The notes under the pieces are model-generated. The model did no database searches, was not told where the DNA came from, and saw only the letters and a program-made list of their open reading frames with translations. DNA of 64,000 nt. Origin: Georgenia ruanii. GTDB taxonomy: Bacteria; Actinomycetota; Actinomycetes; Actinomycetales; Actinomycetaceae. The DNA is taken from positions 1 through 64,000 of the forward strand of contig NZ_VUKE01000018.1 in assembly GCF_009193175.1 (NCBI RefSeq), written 5' to 3'. The translations under genes were made by a program, and so were the position numbers. Of the stretch, positions 1 through 8,486 are shown piece after piece (the stretch's first letter is position 1; each line of letters starts with the position of its first letter).

Positions 1-1319
1 CCGGGGATGACGAAGGCGCTGTTGAGCTCCTCGGCGCTGACCACCTCCGCGATCGCGACGGCCGCCACCCGCAGCATCTCGTCGGAGATGTACGAGGCCC
101 CGGCGTCCAGCAGCCCCCGGAACAGCCCCGGAAAGGCCAGGACGTTGTTGATCTGGTTCGGGTAGTCACTGCGCCCGGTGGCCACCACCGCCGCGGTCTC
201 CCCCGCCTCGATCGGGTCGACCTCCGGGGTCGGGTTGGCCAGCGCGAACACGATCGCCCCCTCGGCCATCCGCGCCACGTCCGCCCCGGTCAAGATGTTG
301 CCCGCCGAGACCCCGATGAACACGTCCGCACCCACCAGCCCCTCCTGCAGCGAGCCGGTGAACCCCTCCTCGTTGGTGTGCTGAGCGATCCAGTTACGGT
401 ACTCATCCCCGTTGACCTCACCGCGGTGCAAGGCCCCCTGACGCCCGAAGCCCACGATGTGCCGGGCCCCCTGGGCCTTGAGCAGCTTGATGATCGCCGA
501 CCCCGCAGCACCGACCCCGGAGACGACGATCCGCACGTCCTCCATCTTCTTGTCCACCACCCTCAGCGCGTTGAGCAGCGCCGCCAGCACCACGATCGCC
601 GTGCCGTGCTGGTCGTCGTGGAAGACCGGGATGTCCAGCTCCTCGCGCAACCGCGCCTCGATCTCGAAGCACCGCGGCGCGGAGATGTCCTCCAGGTTCA
701 CGCCCCCGTACACCGGCGCCAGCGCCTTGACGATGCCGATGATCTCCTCGGTGTCCTTGGTGTCCAGGCACACCGGCCACGCGTCCACGTTCGCGAACTG
801 CTTGAACAACGCCGCCTTGCCCTCCATCACCGGCAACGCCGCCGCCGGGCCGATGTCCCCCAGCCCCAGCACCGCCGTGCCGTCGGTGACCACCGCGACC
901 GTGTTCCGCTTGATCGTCAACCGGCGCGCGTCCTCGGGCTTCTCCGCGATCGCCAGGCACACCCGCGCCACCCCCGGGGTATACGCCCGCGACAGGTCCC
1001 GCCGGGTCTTCAACGGCACCTTCGCGTTCACCTCGATCTTCCCGCCCAGGTGCAACAAGAACGTCGAGTCGCTCATCTTCAGCACCCTGACCCCCTCCAG
1101 GGCATTGAGCGCCTCGACGATCCGGTCGCCGTGCTCGGCATCGACCGTGTCGCACGTGACGTCCACGACCAGCTTCGTCGTGGTCGAGTGGGCGATGTCC
1201 ACCCCCATCACCGCCCCGCCCGCCTCGGCCACCGCCGCGACGAGCATGCTCGTGGCACGCTGCGAGGCAGGCACCTCCACGCGCATGGTGATGGTGTAGC
1301 TAGGGCTGGGCATGGCCAT
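1..1319 (-). CDS. NAD-dependent malic enzyme with ACT domain, copy 1 (3' end cut by window)
   Basis: Decarboxylates malate to pyruvate in the cytoplasm. The visible 439 codons are identical to the start of the complete copy at 7059-8486; about 36 C-terminal codons lie outside the window. An N-terminal ACT-like domain (about residues 8-85) precedes the malic enzyme domain (YTPGVARV, HDDQHGTAIV) and a Rossmann NAD domain (SGVGAAGSA). The ATG at 1319 has a GAAAGG ribosome site upstream. The gene is divergent from the IclR regulator, and the shared intergenic region carries a variant of the inverted repeat found at the purine-catabolism promoters here. This suggests that this copy, unlike copy 2, is co-regulated with urate degradation. 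Family assignment is firm; the regulatory reading is inference. Confidence 0.9.
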   Translation of the reverse strand, partial: MAMPSPSYTITMRVEVPASQRATSMLVAAVAEAGGAVMGVDIAHSTTTKLVVDVTCDTVDAEHGDRIVEALNALEGVRVLKMSDSTFLLHLGGKIEVNAKVPLKTRRDLSRAYTPGVARVCLAIAEKPEDARRLTIKRNTVAVVTDGTAVLGLGDIGPAAALPVMEGKAALFKQFANVDAWPVCLDTKDTEEIIGIVKALAPVYGGVNLEDISAPRCFEIEARLREELDIPVFHDDQHGTAIVVLAALLNALRVVDKKMEDVRIVVSGVGAAGSAIIKLLKAQGARHIVGFGRQGALHRGEVNGDEYRNWIAQHTNEEGFTGSLQEGLVGADVFIGVSAGNILTGADVARMAEGAIVFALANPTPEVDPIEAGETAAVVATGRSDYPNQINNVLAFPGLFRGLLDAGASYISDEMLRVAAVAIAEVVSAEELNSAFVIP

Positions 1320-1321
1320 GA
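1..1321. repeat. Long direct repeat, copy A (identical to 7168-8488)
   Basis: This segment repeats at a constant offset of 7167 bp. No mismatch was found in the blocks compared, and the translations in several frames are the same throughout. Identity stops two bases upstream of the malic enzyme start codon, after which the promoters differ. The left limit is set by the window edge. Confidence 0.95.
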
Positions 1322-1359
1322 CGGGTCGTCCTTTCGACTGACAGCGACTTTCGACATGT

Positions 1360-1373
1360 GGAAGAATCTTTCT
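1360..1373. promoter_or_regulatory. Putative IclR-family operator, site A (variant)
   Basis: GGAA-N6-TTCT, one base off the GGAA-N6-TTCC core seen at three other purine-gene promoters in this window. It lies between malic enzyme copy 1 and the iclR gene, 58 bp before the iclR start, where it could control both. A CTTTCGAC octamer also occurs twice nearby (1331-1338 and 1348-1355). Confidence 0.5.
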
Positions 1374-1431
1374 GTGCGCCGCGTCGGGCGCGCAGTCCCG
1401 CCGGGCGAGCCCGGCACGAGGGAGGCGAAGC

Positions 1432-2178
1432 ATGGCGGATGGCGTGCAGTCCGTGGACCGGGCGATCGACCTGCTCGAGATCATGACCGACCTCGGCGGC
1501 GACGCAGCGCTCAGTGAGCTGGCCACCAGCTCGGGCCTGCCGCTGCCGACGATCCACCGCCTCATGCGCACGCTGGTCCTGCGCGGCTACGCCCGCCAGC
1601 TGCCCTCGCGCCGCTACACCCTGGGCCCCCGGCTCATCCGTCTGGGCGAGAGCGCGGGCCGGCAGCTCGGCGCCGGGGCCAAGCCGCACCTCGAGCGGCT
1701 GGTCCGCGAGCTCGGCGAGTCCGCGAACCTGGCGATGATCGACCGGGACATGGCGGTCTACGTCGCTCAGGCCTCCTCCCAGCACTCGATGCGCACGTTC
1801 ACCGAGGTCGGCCGGCGGGTGTACTGCAGCTGCACGGGCGTCGGCAAGGCGGTGCTCGCCCAGCTCCCCGACACCACCGTGCGCGAGATCGTCGGCCGCA
1901 CCGGCATGCCGGCGGCCACCGACCGCTCCATCACCGACCTCCGCACGCTCCTGGACGAGATGGCGAAGGTGCGGGACCAGGGGTACGCCGTCGACGACGG
2001 CGAGCAGGAGATCGGCGTGCGGTGCTTCGCGGTGCCGGTCCCCCACGCCCCGACGCCGTCGGCGCTGTCCATCTCCGGGCCCGCCGCCCGGGTGTCCTTC
2101 GAGTTCGGCGAGCAGGCCCTGCCGCTGCTCCACGAGATCGCCGGCCACATCTCGGACGAGCTCATCACCGCCCGCTGA
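1432..2178 (+). CDS. IclR-family transcriptional regulator
   Basis: A 248-residue DNA-binding regulator. The N-terminal winged helix-turn-helix (about residues 5-60, with the LSELATSSGLPLPTIHRLMRT helix pair region) is followed by an IclR effector domain (about 75-245). The ATG at 1432 follows a GGGAGGCG ribosome site. The gene sits between the malic enzyme copy and the urate operon, in the position of AllR/HpxR-like regulators of purine and allantoin use. The most likely targets are the CGGAA-N6-TTCCG sites at 1360, 4212, 6027 and 14448. The ligand is unknown; by family analogy it could be glyoxylate, allantoin or another ureide intermediate. It is probably autoregulated from site A. Confidence 0.88.
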   Translation: MADGVQSVDRAIDLLEIMTDLGGDAALSELATSSGLPLPTIHRLMRTLVLRGYARQLPSRRYTLGPRLIRLGESAGRQLGAGAKPHLERLVRELGESANLAMIDRDMAVYVAQASSQHSMRTFTEVGRRVYCSCTGVGKAVLAQLPDTTVREIVGRTGMPAATDRSITDLRTLLDEMAKVRDQGYAVDDGEQEIGVRCFAVPVPHAPTPSALSISGPAARVSFEFGEQALPLLHEIAGHISDELITAR

Positions 2179-2181
2179 GAG

Positions 2182-2199
2182 GGCGGCGCGGGCGCCGCC
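2182..2199 (+). terminator. Hairpin just after the iclR stop
   Basis: Perfect 7-bp arms GGCGGCG/CGCCGCC with a 4-base loop start 3 bases after the stop codon, with no T-run. A longer-range inverted repeat (CACCATCG at 2240-2247, CGATGGTG at 2268-2275) follows, between the convergent iclR and uricase genes. Confidence 0.5.
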
Positions 2200-2311
2200 G
2201 GTCGGGTGTCCTCCCCCGGCCCCGCCGCGCCGTCCGGGACACCATCGGGTGCACCACCGCCAGGACGCGATGGTGGTCATGTCGCGCTCCTTGGTGTCGG
2301 ACGGCTCCCGG

Positions 2312-3271
2312 TCAGCAGAACCCCGTCACGGTCGCCCAGGCACGCGGCTCGGGGGTGACGTCGGAACGCTTCACCTCCGCCTCGATGAGCCCGTAGGGCC
2401 GGTCCGCGGCGTAGAACACCTCCTTCGGGTTCTCCAGCCCGAACGGGGCGAGGTCCACGAGGAAGTGGTGCAGGTTCGGCATGGAGAACTTGATCTCCCC
2501 GATCTCCGGGTGGGTCTCCAGGACCCGCTTGCCCATCTGGTACAGCGTCTGCTGCAGCGCCAGGGAGTGCACGTCCGCGAAGGTCTCGAGCATGACCCGC
2601 CGCACGTCGTCGTAGGCGGCGTTGAAGTCGATGTCGGTGGTGGTGTAGCGCCACCGGGCGGTGACGGAGGTCGCGAGGATCCGGTCGTCCGTCTCCACCA
2701 GGGTGGTGTACCGGTCGCGCGGGAAGCCGTGGAACTCCGAGCCGGTGGACTTCAGCACCGAGAGGTCCTCGAGGCCGGCGACGACGAAGACGTCGTCGCC
2801 GTCGCGCTGGACGACGGCGGTGCGCGTCTCGGTGCCCGCCTTGACGAAGGCATGGTCGTGCTCGCCGTCGGAGGCGTTGGTGGTCAGCGAGGTCGGGATG
2901 TGCTCCCAGGTGTACTCCTTGACCTCCCACCGCCCGCCGGTGACCCAGTCGAAGGAGGAGGTGAAGTGCTCGGCCAGCCGCATCGCGAACTGCTCCGGGG
3001 AGCCGACGCCGTCCTTGGCGAGCGCGAAGATCGTGTTCTTCTGCGTGTCGGTGGCCACGACCGGGGAGTTGTCACCCTGGGTGTGGGCGACCGTGAAGTC
3101 CCCGCGGAGCTGGGAGGTCACGGACAGGTCGGTGATGCGGTGGCGGGGCTTGTCCCGGTCGACCTTGACGACCCGGACCTCGGCCTTGCCGTACTGGTTG
3201 TCGCCCAGGACGATCGCACCGTCCTGGCCCGCCTCGGAGGCGGGGGCGGGGGTGGCGATGGTGTCGCTCAT
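2312..3271 (-). CDS. uox: Urate oxidase (uricase)
   Basis: Cofactor-free enzyme that oxidises urate to 5-hydroxyisourate, the first step of urate breakdown. The 319-residue length fits the family. Recognisable blocks are YGKAEVRVVKV with the catalytic Lys, VATDTQKNT with the active-site Thr, FHGFPRDRYTTL with the substrate-binding Arg, SLALQQTLYQMG with the conserved Gln, and FSMPNLHHFLVDL near the C-terminus. It ends GFC, with no peroxisomal signal, as expected in bacteria. It is the last gene of a three-gene operon, uraD-hiuH-uox, 71 bp after hiuH, which places all three enzymes from urate to (S)-allantoin under one promoter. Confidence 0.96.
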   Translation of the reverse strand: MSDTIATPAPASEAGQDGAIVLGDNQYGKAEVRVVKVDRDKPRHRITDLSVTSQLRGDFTVAHTQGDNSPVVATDTQKNTIFALAKDGVGSPEQFAMRLAEHFTSSFDWVTGGRWEVKEYTWEHIPTSLTTNASDGEHDHAFVKAGTETRTAVVQRDGDDVFVVAGLEDLSVLKSTGSEFHGFPRDRYTTLVETDDRILATSVTARWRYTTTDIDFNAAYDDVRRVMLETFADVHSLALQQTLYQMGKRVLETHPEIGEIKFSMPNLHHFLVDLAPFGLENPKEVFYAADRPYGLIEAEVKRSDVTPEPRAWATVTGFC

Positions 3272-3342
3272 CTTCTAGCTCCTTCGATAGGTCGTGCGAC
3301 GGGTTGCGGGTCGGTGGGCTGGCGGCGAGGCGCCCGACCCGG

Positions 3343-3681
3343 TCAGCTGCCCCGGTAGGTGGAGTAGGCGAACGGGCTGAGCAAGATGGGGACGTGGTAG
3401 TGGTCCTGCCCCTCCTCCACGCGGAAGTCGATGGTGACCTGGGGGTAGAACGTCGGCCGGCCGGCGGCGGCGAAGTACTCGCCGGTGGCGAAGACGAGGC
3501 GGTAGGTGCCCGGCTCGAGCACGGCGGGGCCGAGCTCGCGGTTGCGGCCGTCGGCGTCGGTGCGGCCGGTGGCCACCTCCGCCAGCCCGTCACCGGCGTG
3601 GCGGGACAGCGTCAGTCCCACGCCGGCGGCCGGGACCCCGGCGACGGCGTCGAGGACGTGGGTGGTGATGTGGGACGTCAT
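3343..3681 (-). CDS. 5-hydroxyisourate hydrolase (transthyretin-like)
   Basis: Hydrolyses 5-hydroxyisourate, the uricase product, to OHCU. The 112-residue protein begins MTSHITTHVLD, with the conserved N-terminal His, and ends in the YRGS tetrapeptide that separates HIU hydrolases from true transthyretins. GTYRLVFATGEYF and HYHVPILLSPF are further family blocks. The ATG at 3681 overlaps the uraD stop by four bases (ATGA), so the two are translationally coupled. A longer open frame runs upstream of this start, but it is antisense to the permease and not coding. Confidence 0.95.
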   Translation of the reverse strand: MTSHITTHVLDAVAGVPAAGVGLTLSRHAGDGLAEVATGRTDADGRNRELGPAVLEPGTYRLVFATGEYFAAAGRPTFYPQVTIDFRVEEGQDHYHVPILLSPFAYSTYRGS

Positions 3682-4181
3682 GCGAGCTCCTTCTCGAGGC
3701 GGAGGACGGCGATCTCCCGCAGCTGCTCGGCGGCGATGCGCCGCTCGGTCGCCGGGTCGTGGGTGAGGCGCTCCTCGAGCGCGGCGAGGATCTCCGCGGC
3801 GCTGCGGCCCGCGGCGCGGACGAGGAAGACGTGGCCGAACCGCGCCTCGTAGGCGGCGTTGCCCTCGCGCAGCCGGCGGGCGACCTCCGGGTCCGTGCCG
3901 TCGACGGCGGCCTGCTCCCGGCGGGAGTGCGCGGCGTCGGCGTCCGCGCCCTGCGGGCGTTCGCCGATGCGCGGGTGGCGGGCGAGGGCGGCGTCCACCT
4001 CCTCCTCGCTCCAGGGCTCGGCGGCCGCGCGCGCCGCGACCAGTGCGGTCTCGACGTCGGCGTAGGGTCGGCGCTGGACGATCTCCTCCGCCCAGCGCGG
4101 CACCGCGGCGCAGGTGAGCAGCAGCGCCCGGGCCTCCCGCGCGTCGGCCTCGTTGAGCCGCGCCAGGCCGGTGAGCGTCAT
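3678..4181 (-). CDS. uraD: 2-oxo-4-hydroxy-4-carboxy-5-ureidoimidazoline (OHCU) decarboxylase
   Basis: Decarboxylates OHCU to (S)-allantoin, completing the urate-to-allantoin route. At 167 residues it matches stand-alone UraD proteins. The HPRIGERP block with the catalytic His (about residue 69) and FGHVFLVRAAGRSAAEIL near the C-terminus are typical. It is the first gene of the urate operon, and a CGGAA-N6-TTCCG operator lies about 30 bp upstream of its ATG. It overlaps hiuH by four bases. Confidence 0.95.
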   Translation of the reverse strand: MTLTGLARLNEADAREARALLLTCAAVPRWAEEIVQRRPYADVETALVAARAAAEPWSEEEVDAALARHPRIGERPQGADADAAHSRREQAAVDGTDPEVARRLREGNAAYEARFGHVFLVRAAGRSAAEILAALEERLTHDPATERRIAAEQLREIAVLRLEKELA

Positions 4182-4211
4182 TCTCGACTCCCTCGTCGCT
4201 GTTTCGTATCG

Positions 4212-4227
4212 CGGAAGTGGCTTTCCG
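4212..4227. promoter_or_regulatory. Putative IclR-family operator, site B (urate operon)
   Basis: CGGAA-N6-TTCCG, a perfect 5-base inverted repeat upstream of uraD. It has the same arms and spacing as the sites before the permease and xdhA. Its closeness to the start codon would suit repression. Confidence 0.65.
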
Positions 4228-4334
4228 TTCTAGAAAGTAGACCCTGGCGTCACGAGGCCTGTCAAGACGCTGCGGCGACCCCCGCGGCGACCCCCATTCG
4301 GACCGTCGCGTCGCGCCGCGGCGGGCACGGCGGC

Positions 4335-4372
4335 GGGCGCCGCCCCGGGCCGAGAACCCCGGGGCGACGCCC
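4335..4372 (-). terminator. Strong hairpin downstream of the permease gene
   Basis: Two 15-base arms (4335-4349 and 4358-4372) pair with one mismatch around an 8-base loop, 22 bases after the permease stop. It separates the permease transcript from the urate operon on the same strand. No T-run is seen. Confidence 0.6.
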
Positions 4373-4394
4373 ACCGGACCGCGCGGCCGCTCGG

Positions 4395-5891
4395 CTAGGC
4401 CCGCTCGGGCGCGGCCACCCGGTCCGGCCCACCCTGCGGGACCAGGGGAACCTCGCGGCCCTGGGCGTCGACGAGCCGGCCGCCCTCGACGCGGTCCCCG
4501 TCCTCGAGCACCTCGAGCAGCTCGGGGCTGACGTAGCGCGCCCCGCGCGCGACGAAGACCGAGGACTGCGGGGCGTTGCCCGCGCGGAGCACGTTGAAGA
4601 CGAGGTTGAGCAGCACCGCCATGATCGCCGCGGAGCTGATGCCGGAGTGGAAGATCGTCACGAACCACGCCGGGAAGCCCTCGTAGAAGCTCGGGGAGAC
4701 GATCGGGATCATGCCGAAGGCGAGCGAGCTGGCCACGATGACGAGGTTCATGTTGCCCTCGTAGTCGACCTTCGCCAGCGTCCGGATGCCGCTCGCGGCG
4801 ACCGTGCCGAACAGGACGATCCCGGCCCCGCCGAGCACCGGCGTGGGGACCGCCGCCACGAGCCGGCCGAGGACCGGCAGCAGGCCCAGGACGACCATGA
4901 TGACGCCGCCGGCGCTGACGACGAAGCGGCTGCGGATCCCGGTGATGGCGACCAGGCCGACGTTCTGCGCGAAGGCCGTCTGGGTGAAGGAGTTGAACAC
5001 CGGCGCCACCGCGCTGGAGAGCATGTCCGCCCGCAGCCCGTCGGCGATGCGGCGGGAGCCGACCTTGGTGCGCACGATCTCCCCGACGGCGAGGATGTCG
5101 GCGGTCGTCTCGGTCATCGTCACCAGCACGACGATCGTCATCGAGATGATCGCGGCGATCTCGAAGTGCGGCATGCCGAAGGCGAACGGCGTGGGCACGG
5201 CCACCACCGCGCCGTCGCCCACGCCGGAGAAGTCGGCCATACCCAGGGCCGCCGCCACGAGCGTGCCGACGACGATGGCCAGGAGGATCGAGAGCCGCGA
5301 GACGGCGGCGATGCCGACCTTGCTCAGCACGAGGACGACGACGAACGTCAGGGCGGCCAGCCCGATGTTCGCGGGGCTGCCGTACCCCTCGGCCTGAGGG
5401 TTGCCGCCCAGGGTCCAGCTGGCCGCGACCGGCATGAGCGTCAGCCCGATCGTGGTGATGACGACGCCGGTGACCACCGGCGGGAAGAACCGGATGACCT
5501 TGGCGAAGAAGGGGGCGAGCACGAGCCCGACGAGCCCGGCGACGAGGACGGCGCCGAAGACCGCCGGCAACCCGCCGCCGCTGGCGAGGATCGCCAGCAT
5601 GGTCGCCACCCCGGCGAACGAGACGCCCTGGACGAGCGGCAGCTGGGACCCGAAGAACGGCACGCCCCAGCTCTGCAGGATCGTCGCCGCGCCGCCGACG
5701 AACAGCGCCGAGGCGATGAGGACGGCGATGTCCGGGCCCTGGAGCCCGGCGGCGGTCCCGACGATGAGCGGCACGGCGATGATCCCGCCGTACATCGTGA
5801 GCACGTGCTGCAGCCCGTACACGAAGGAGCGGGCGACGGGCAGCCGCTCGTCCTCGGGCCGCGCCGCCGTGGTCGTGGTTCGACTTGCCAT
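4395..5891 (-). CDS. NCS2-family purine (urate/xanthine) permease
   Basis: A 498-residue membrane transporter of the nucleobase-cation symporter-2 family, with about 12-14 hydrophobic segments between residues 20 and 440. The block QSWGVPFFGSQLPLVQGVSF and the conserved acidic TETTADILAVGEI segment are family hallmarks. Its place between the urate operon and an operator of the same kind (site C) suggests import of urate or xanthine for the enzymes encoded beside it; the exact substrate cannot be read from sequence. It is transcribed separately from uraD, with a hairpin in between. Confidence 0.9.
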   Translation of the reverse strand: MASRTTTTAARPEDERLPVARSFVYGLQHVLTMYGGIIAVPLIVGTAAGLQGPDIAVLIASALFVGGAATILQSWGVPFFGSQLPLVQGVSFAGVATMLAILASGGGLPAVFGAVLVAGLVGLVLAPFFAKVIRFFPPVVTGVVITTIGLTLMPVAASWTLGGNPQAEGYGSPANIGLAALTFVVVLVLSKVGIAAVSRLSILLAIVVGTLVAAALGMADFSGVGDGAVVAVPTPFAFGMPHFEIAAIISMTIVVLVTMTETTADILAVGEIVRTKVGSRRIADGLRADMLSSAVAPVFNSFTQTAFAQNVGLVAITGIRSRFVVSAGGVIMVVLGLLPVLGRLVAAVPTPVLGGAGIVLFGTVAASGIRTLAKVDYEGNMNLVIVASSLAFGMIPIVSPSFYEGFPAWFVTIFHSGISSAAIMAVLLNLVFNVLRAGNAPQSSVFVARGARYVSPELLEVLEDGDRVEGGRLVDAQGREVPLVPQGGPDRVAAPERA

Positions 5892-6335
5892 CCGTTGACC
5901 TCCTCGTCAACCGGCCCTCGGGCCGCATCGATGTGTGCCTGCCGCGCCGGGGGGCGGACGACCCCCGCTGGTCCGCCTCGGAAGGGCCCACGTCACGCCG
6001 CCACCTCCGGCAGCGTTTCCGTGATGTGGAACACATCTTCCGAGCAGGCGCGGTCAACGTAACCGGCCCGTGGGGCCGCGTCAAGGGGCCGGTCCCGGCC
6101 CCGAGGCCTCTCCGTCGGTCGCACGGGCCGGCCCTGCGCCTGCTCCACGGGTGCGACGACCCGGGACCTTCGCCCCGCCGTCGCCCCGGCCGCCGCGAGG
6201 TCGCGACGGGACGCCGCCGCGTCGGGACGTAAGCCCCAGGAACCGGACATTGCGGGCGGCCATGCTTGAGACCAAGGAGCTCAACCCGAGCCCGACACGG
6301 AGCAAGGTCGCTCCACCACTGCTCACAAGGAGAGC
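5892..6335. promoter_or_regulatory. Divergent intergenic region, permease / DoxX gene (444 bp)
   Basis: There is no credible gene here. It contains operator-like site C 136 bp before the permease start, and an AAGGAG ribosome site just before the DoxX gene at 6336. I could not assign -35/-10 boxes with confidence. Confidence 0.5.
6027..6042. promoter_or_regulatory. Putative IclR-family operator, site C (permease)
   Basis: TGGAA-N6-TTCCG, matching the CGGAA-N6-TTCCG pattern at nine of ten arm positions, upstream of the permease gene. A second overlapping half site, TTCC at 6017-6020, precedes it. Confidence 0.6.
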
Positions 6336-6899
6336 ATGATGGCCACCTCATTCGAGCACCGCACCGCGGGCACCACCCCTCGCCCGGCAGCCCGGTACCA
6401 GGAAGAGCTCGTCACCGCCCCCGCGGCCCGCAGGGTGCTGGCCGCCGGCCGCATCATCATCGGCTGGGTGTTCCTCTGGGCCTTCCTCGACAAGCTGGTC
6501 GGCCTGGGCTTCATGACCACGGCCGACAAGGCCTGGCTCCACGGCGGCACCCCGGCCCAGGGCTTCATCAAGGGCATCGAGGGCCCGTTCCACGGCGTCT
6601 TCCAGGTCTTCGCCAACCCGTTCGGCGACACGCTGTTCATGCTCGGCCTGCTCGGGATCGGCGTCGCGATGATGCTCGGCGCCGGCCTGCGCATCGCTGC
6701 CGTGACCGGCACGCTGCTCCTGCTGTTCATGTACCTCGCGGAGCTGCCCCTGGCGATCGGCGGCACCAACCCGGTCGTCGACTCCCACTGGATCGAGGCG
6801 ATGCTGCTCATCATCTCCGCGGTGACCCTCTCGGGCGACACCTGGGGCGTGGGCAAGTGGTGGGCCGGCGTCATCGGTAAGAACACCTGGCTGCGCTGA
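6336..6899 (+). CDS. DoxX-family membrane protein
   Basis: A 187-residue protein with about four transmembrane helices (residues near 35-55, 90-110, 115-135 and 150-165) and the DoxX-type pattern LAAGRIIIGWVFLWAFLDKL at the first helix. DoxX proteins are small membrane components linked to sulfur or quinone redox chemistry in some bacteria; the role here is unknown. The ATG at 6336 follows AAGGAG; a second ATG comes one codon later. It is monocistronic, and ends before a 30-base perfect palindrome shared with the convergent malic enzyme gene. No purine operator precedes it directly. Confidence 0.8.
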   Translation: MMATSFEHRTAGTTPRPAARYQEELVTAPAARRVLAAGRIIIGWVFLWAFLDKLVGLGFMTTADKAWLHGGTPAQGFIKGIEGPFHGVFQVFANPFGDTLFMLGLLGIGVAMMLGAGLRIAAVTGTLLLLFMYLAELPLAIGGTNPVVDSHWIEAMLLIISAVTLSGDTWGVGKWWAGVIGKNTWLR

Positions 6900-6966
6900 C
6901 CGACGCCGCCCCCTCGGGCGGCCGACTCGGAGACCCGGCCCGTCCCGGGCGCCCGACACCATGACC

Positions 6967-6996
6967 GAGGCCCTGGTCCGATCGGACCAGGGCCTC
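6967..6996. terminator. Bidirectional hairpin between DoxX and malic enzyme copy 2
   Basis: A 30-base perfect palindrome (arm GAGGCCCTGGTCCGA) lies between two convergent genes, 68 bp after the DoxX stop and 63 bp after the malic enzyme stop. It can serve both. Confidence 0.75.
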
Positions 6997-7058
6997 AGTC
7001 TCGAGACGACGGCGCATGCCTTCTTCAGCCCCGGGGGGCCGGCGTGGCGCCGCCGCCG

Positions 7059-8486
7059 TCAGGCGGTGACGGCCTCCTCGGCGGCGCCGGCCTGCTCGGC
7101 GAGGTACTTCTCGGCCTCCGCGCGCACGGCCTCGGCGACGGCCTCGGCGACGCGGTGGTCGAACACGCCGGGGATGACGAAGGCGCTGTTGAGCTCCTCG
7201 GCGCTGACCACCTCCGCGATCGCGACGGCCGCCACCCGCAGCATCTCGTCGGAGATGTACGAGGCCCCGGCGTCCAGCAGCCCCCGGAACAGCCCCGGAA
7301 AGGCCAGGACGTTGTTGATCTGGTTCGGGTAGTCACTGCGCCCGGTGGCCACCACCGCCGCGGTCTCCCCCGCCTCGATCGGGTCGACCTCCGGGGTCGG
7401 GTTGGCCAGCGCGAACACGATCGCCCCCTCGGCCATCCGCGCCACGTCCGCCCCGGTCAAGATGTTGCCCGCCGAGACCCCGATGAACACGTCCGCACCC
7501 ACCAGCCCCTCCTGCAGCGAGCCGGTGAACCCCTCCTCGTTGGTGTGCTGAGCGATCCAGTTACGGTACTCATCCCCGTTGACCTCACCGCGGTGCAAGG
7601 CCCCCTGACGCCCGAAGCCCACGATGTGCCGGGCCCCCTGGGCCTTGAGCAGCTTGATGATCGCCGACCCCGCAGCACCGACCCCGGAGACGACGATCCG
7701 CACGTCCTCCATCTTCTTGTCCACCACCCTCAGCGCGTTGAGCAGCGCCGCCAGCACCACGATCGCCGTGCCGTGCTGGTCGTCGTGGAAGACCGGGATG
7801 TCCAGCTCCTCGCGCAACCGCGCCTCGATCTCGAAGCACCGCGGCGCGGAGATGTCCTCCAGGTTCACGCCCCCGTACACCGGCGCCAGCGCCTTGACGA
7901 TGCCGATGATCTCCTCGGTGTCCTTGGTGTCCAGGCACACCGGCCACGCGTCCACGTTCGCGAACTGCTTGAACAACGCCGCCTTGCCCTCCATCACCGG
8001 CAACGCCGCCGCCGGGCCGATGTCCCCCAGCCCCAGCACCGCCGTGCCGTCGGTGACCACCGCGACCGTGTTCCGCTTGATCGTCAACCGGCGCGCGTCC
8101 TCGGGCTTCTCCGCGATCGCCAGGCACACCCGCGCCACCCCCGGGGTATACGCCCGCGACAGGTCCCGCCGGGTCTTCAACGGCACCTTCGCGTTCACCT
8201 CGATCTTCCCGCCCAGGTGCAACAAGAACGTCGAGTCGCTCATCTTCAGCACCCTGACCCCCTCCAGGGCATTGAGCGCCTCGACGATCCGGTCGCCGTG
8301 CTCGGCATCGACCGTGTCGCACGTGACGTCCACGACCAGCTTCGTCGTGGTCGAGTGGGCGATGTCCACCCCCATCACCGCCCCGCCCGCCTCGGCCACC
8401 GCCGCGACGAGCATGCTCGTGGCACGCTGCGAGGCAGGCACCTCCACGCGCATGGTGATGGTGTAGCTAGGGCTGGGCATGGCCAT
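7059..8486 (-). CDS. NAD-dependent malic enzyme with ACT domain, copy 2 (complete)
   Basis: The complete 475-residue twin of the gene at 1-1319. Domain order is an ACT-like segment (about 8-85), the malic enzyme N-terminal domain with YTPGVARV (about 110) and HDDQHGTAIV, and the NAD-binding domain with SGVGAAGSAIIKLL. The C-terminus is Ala/Glu-rich. Start MAMPSPSYT at 8486 follows GAAAGG. Its upstream region is unrelated to that of copy 1 and has no GGAA-N6-TTCC site, so it probably serves general metabolism. It lies downstream of gatB on the same strand, with a hairpin between. Confidence 0.95.
   Translation of the reverse strand: MAMPSPSYTITMRVEVPASQRATSMLVAAVAEAGGAVMGVDIAHSTTTKLVVDVTCDTVDAEHGDRIVEALNALEGVRVLKMSDSTFLLHLGGKIEVNAKVPLKTRRDLSRAYTPGVARVCLAIAEKPEDARRLTIKRNTVAVVTDGTAVLGLGDIGPAAALPVMEGKAALFKQFANVDAWPVCLDTKDTEEIIGIVKALAPVYGGVNLEDISAPRCFEIEARLREELDIPVFHDDQHGTAIVVLAALLNALRVVDKKMEDVRIVVSGVGAAGSAIIKLLKAQGARHIVGFGRQGALHRGEVNGDEYRNWIAQHTNEEGFTGSLQEGLVGADVFIGVSAGNILTGADVARMAEGAIVFALANPTPEVDPIEAGETAAVVATGRSDYPNQINNVLAFPGLFRGLLDAGASYISDEMLRVAAVAIAEVVSAEELNSAFVIPGVFDHRVAEAVAEAVRAEAEKYLAEQAGAAEEAVTA

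Noticed and set aside
3343-6351. A 1002-codon minus-strand open frame ending with the 5-hydroxyisourate hydrolase sequence
   Set aside because: All but the last 112 codons lie in a frame overlapping uraD and the permease with Arg/Ala/Gly-rich noise composition. Only the hydrolase part has family motifs and a coupled start.
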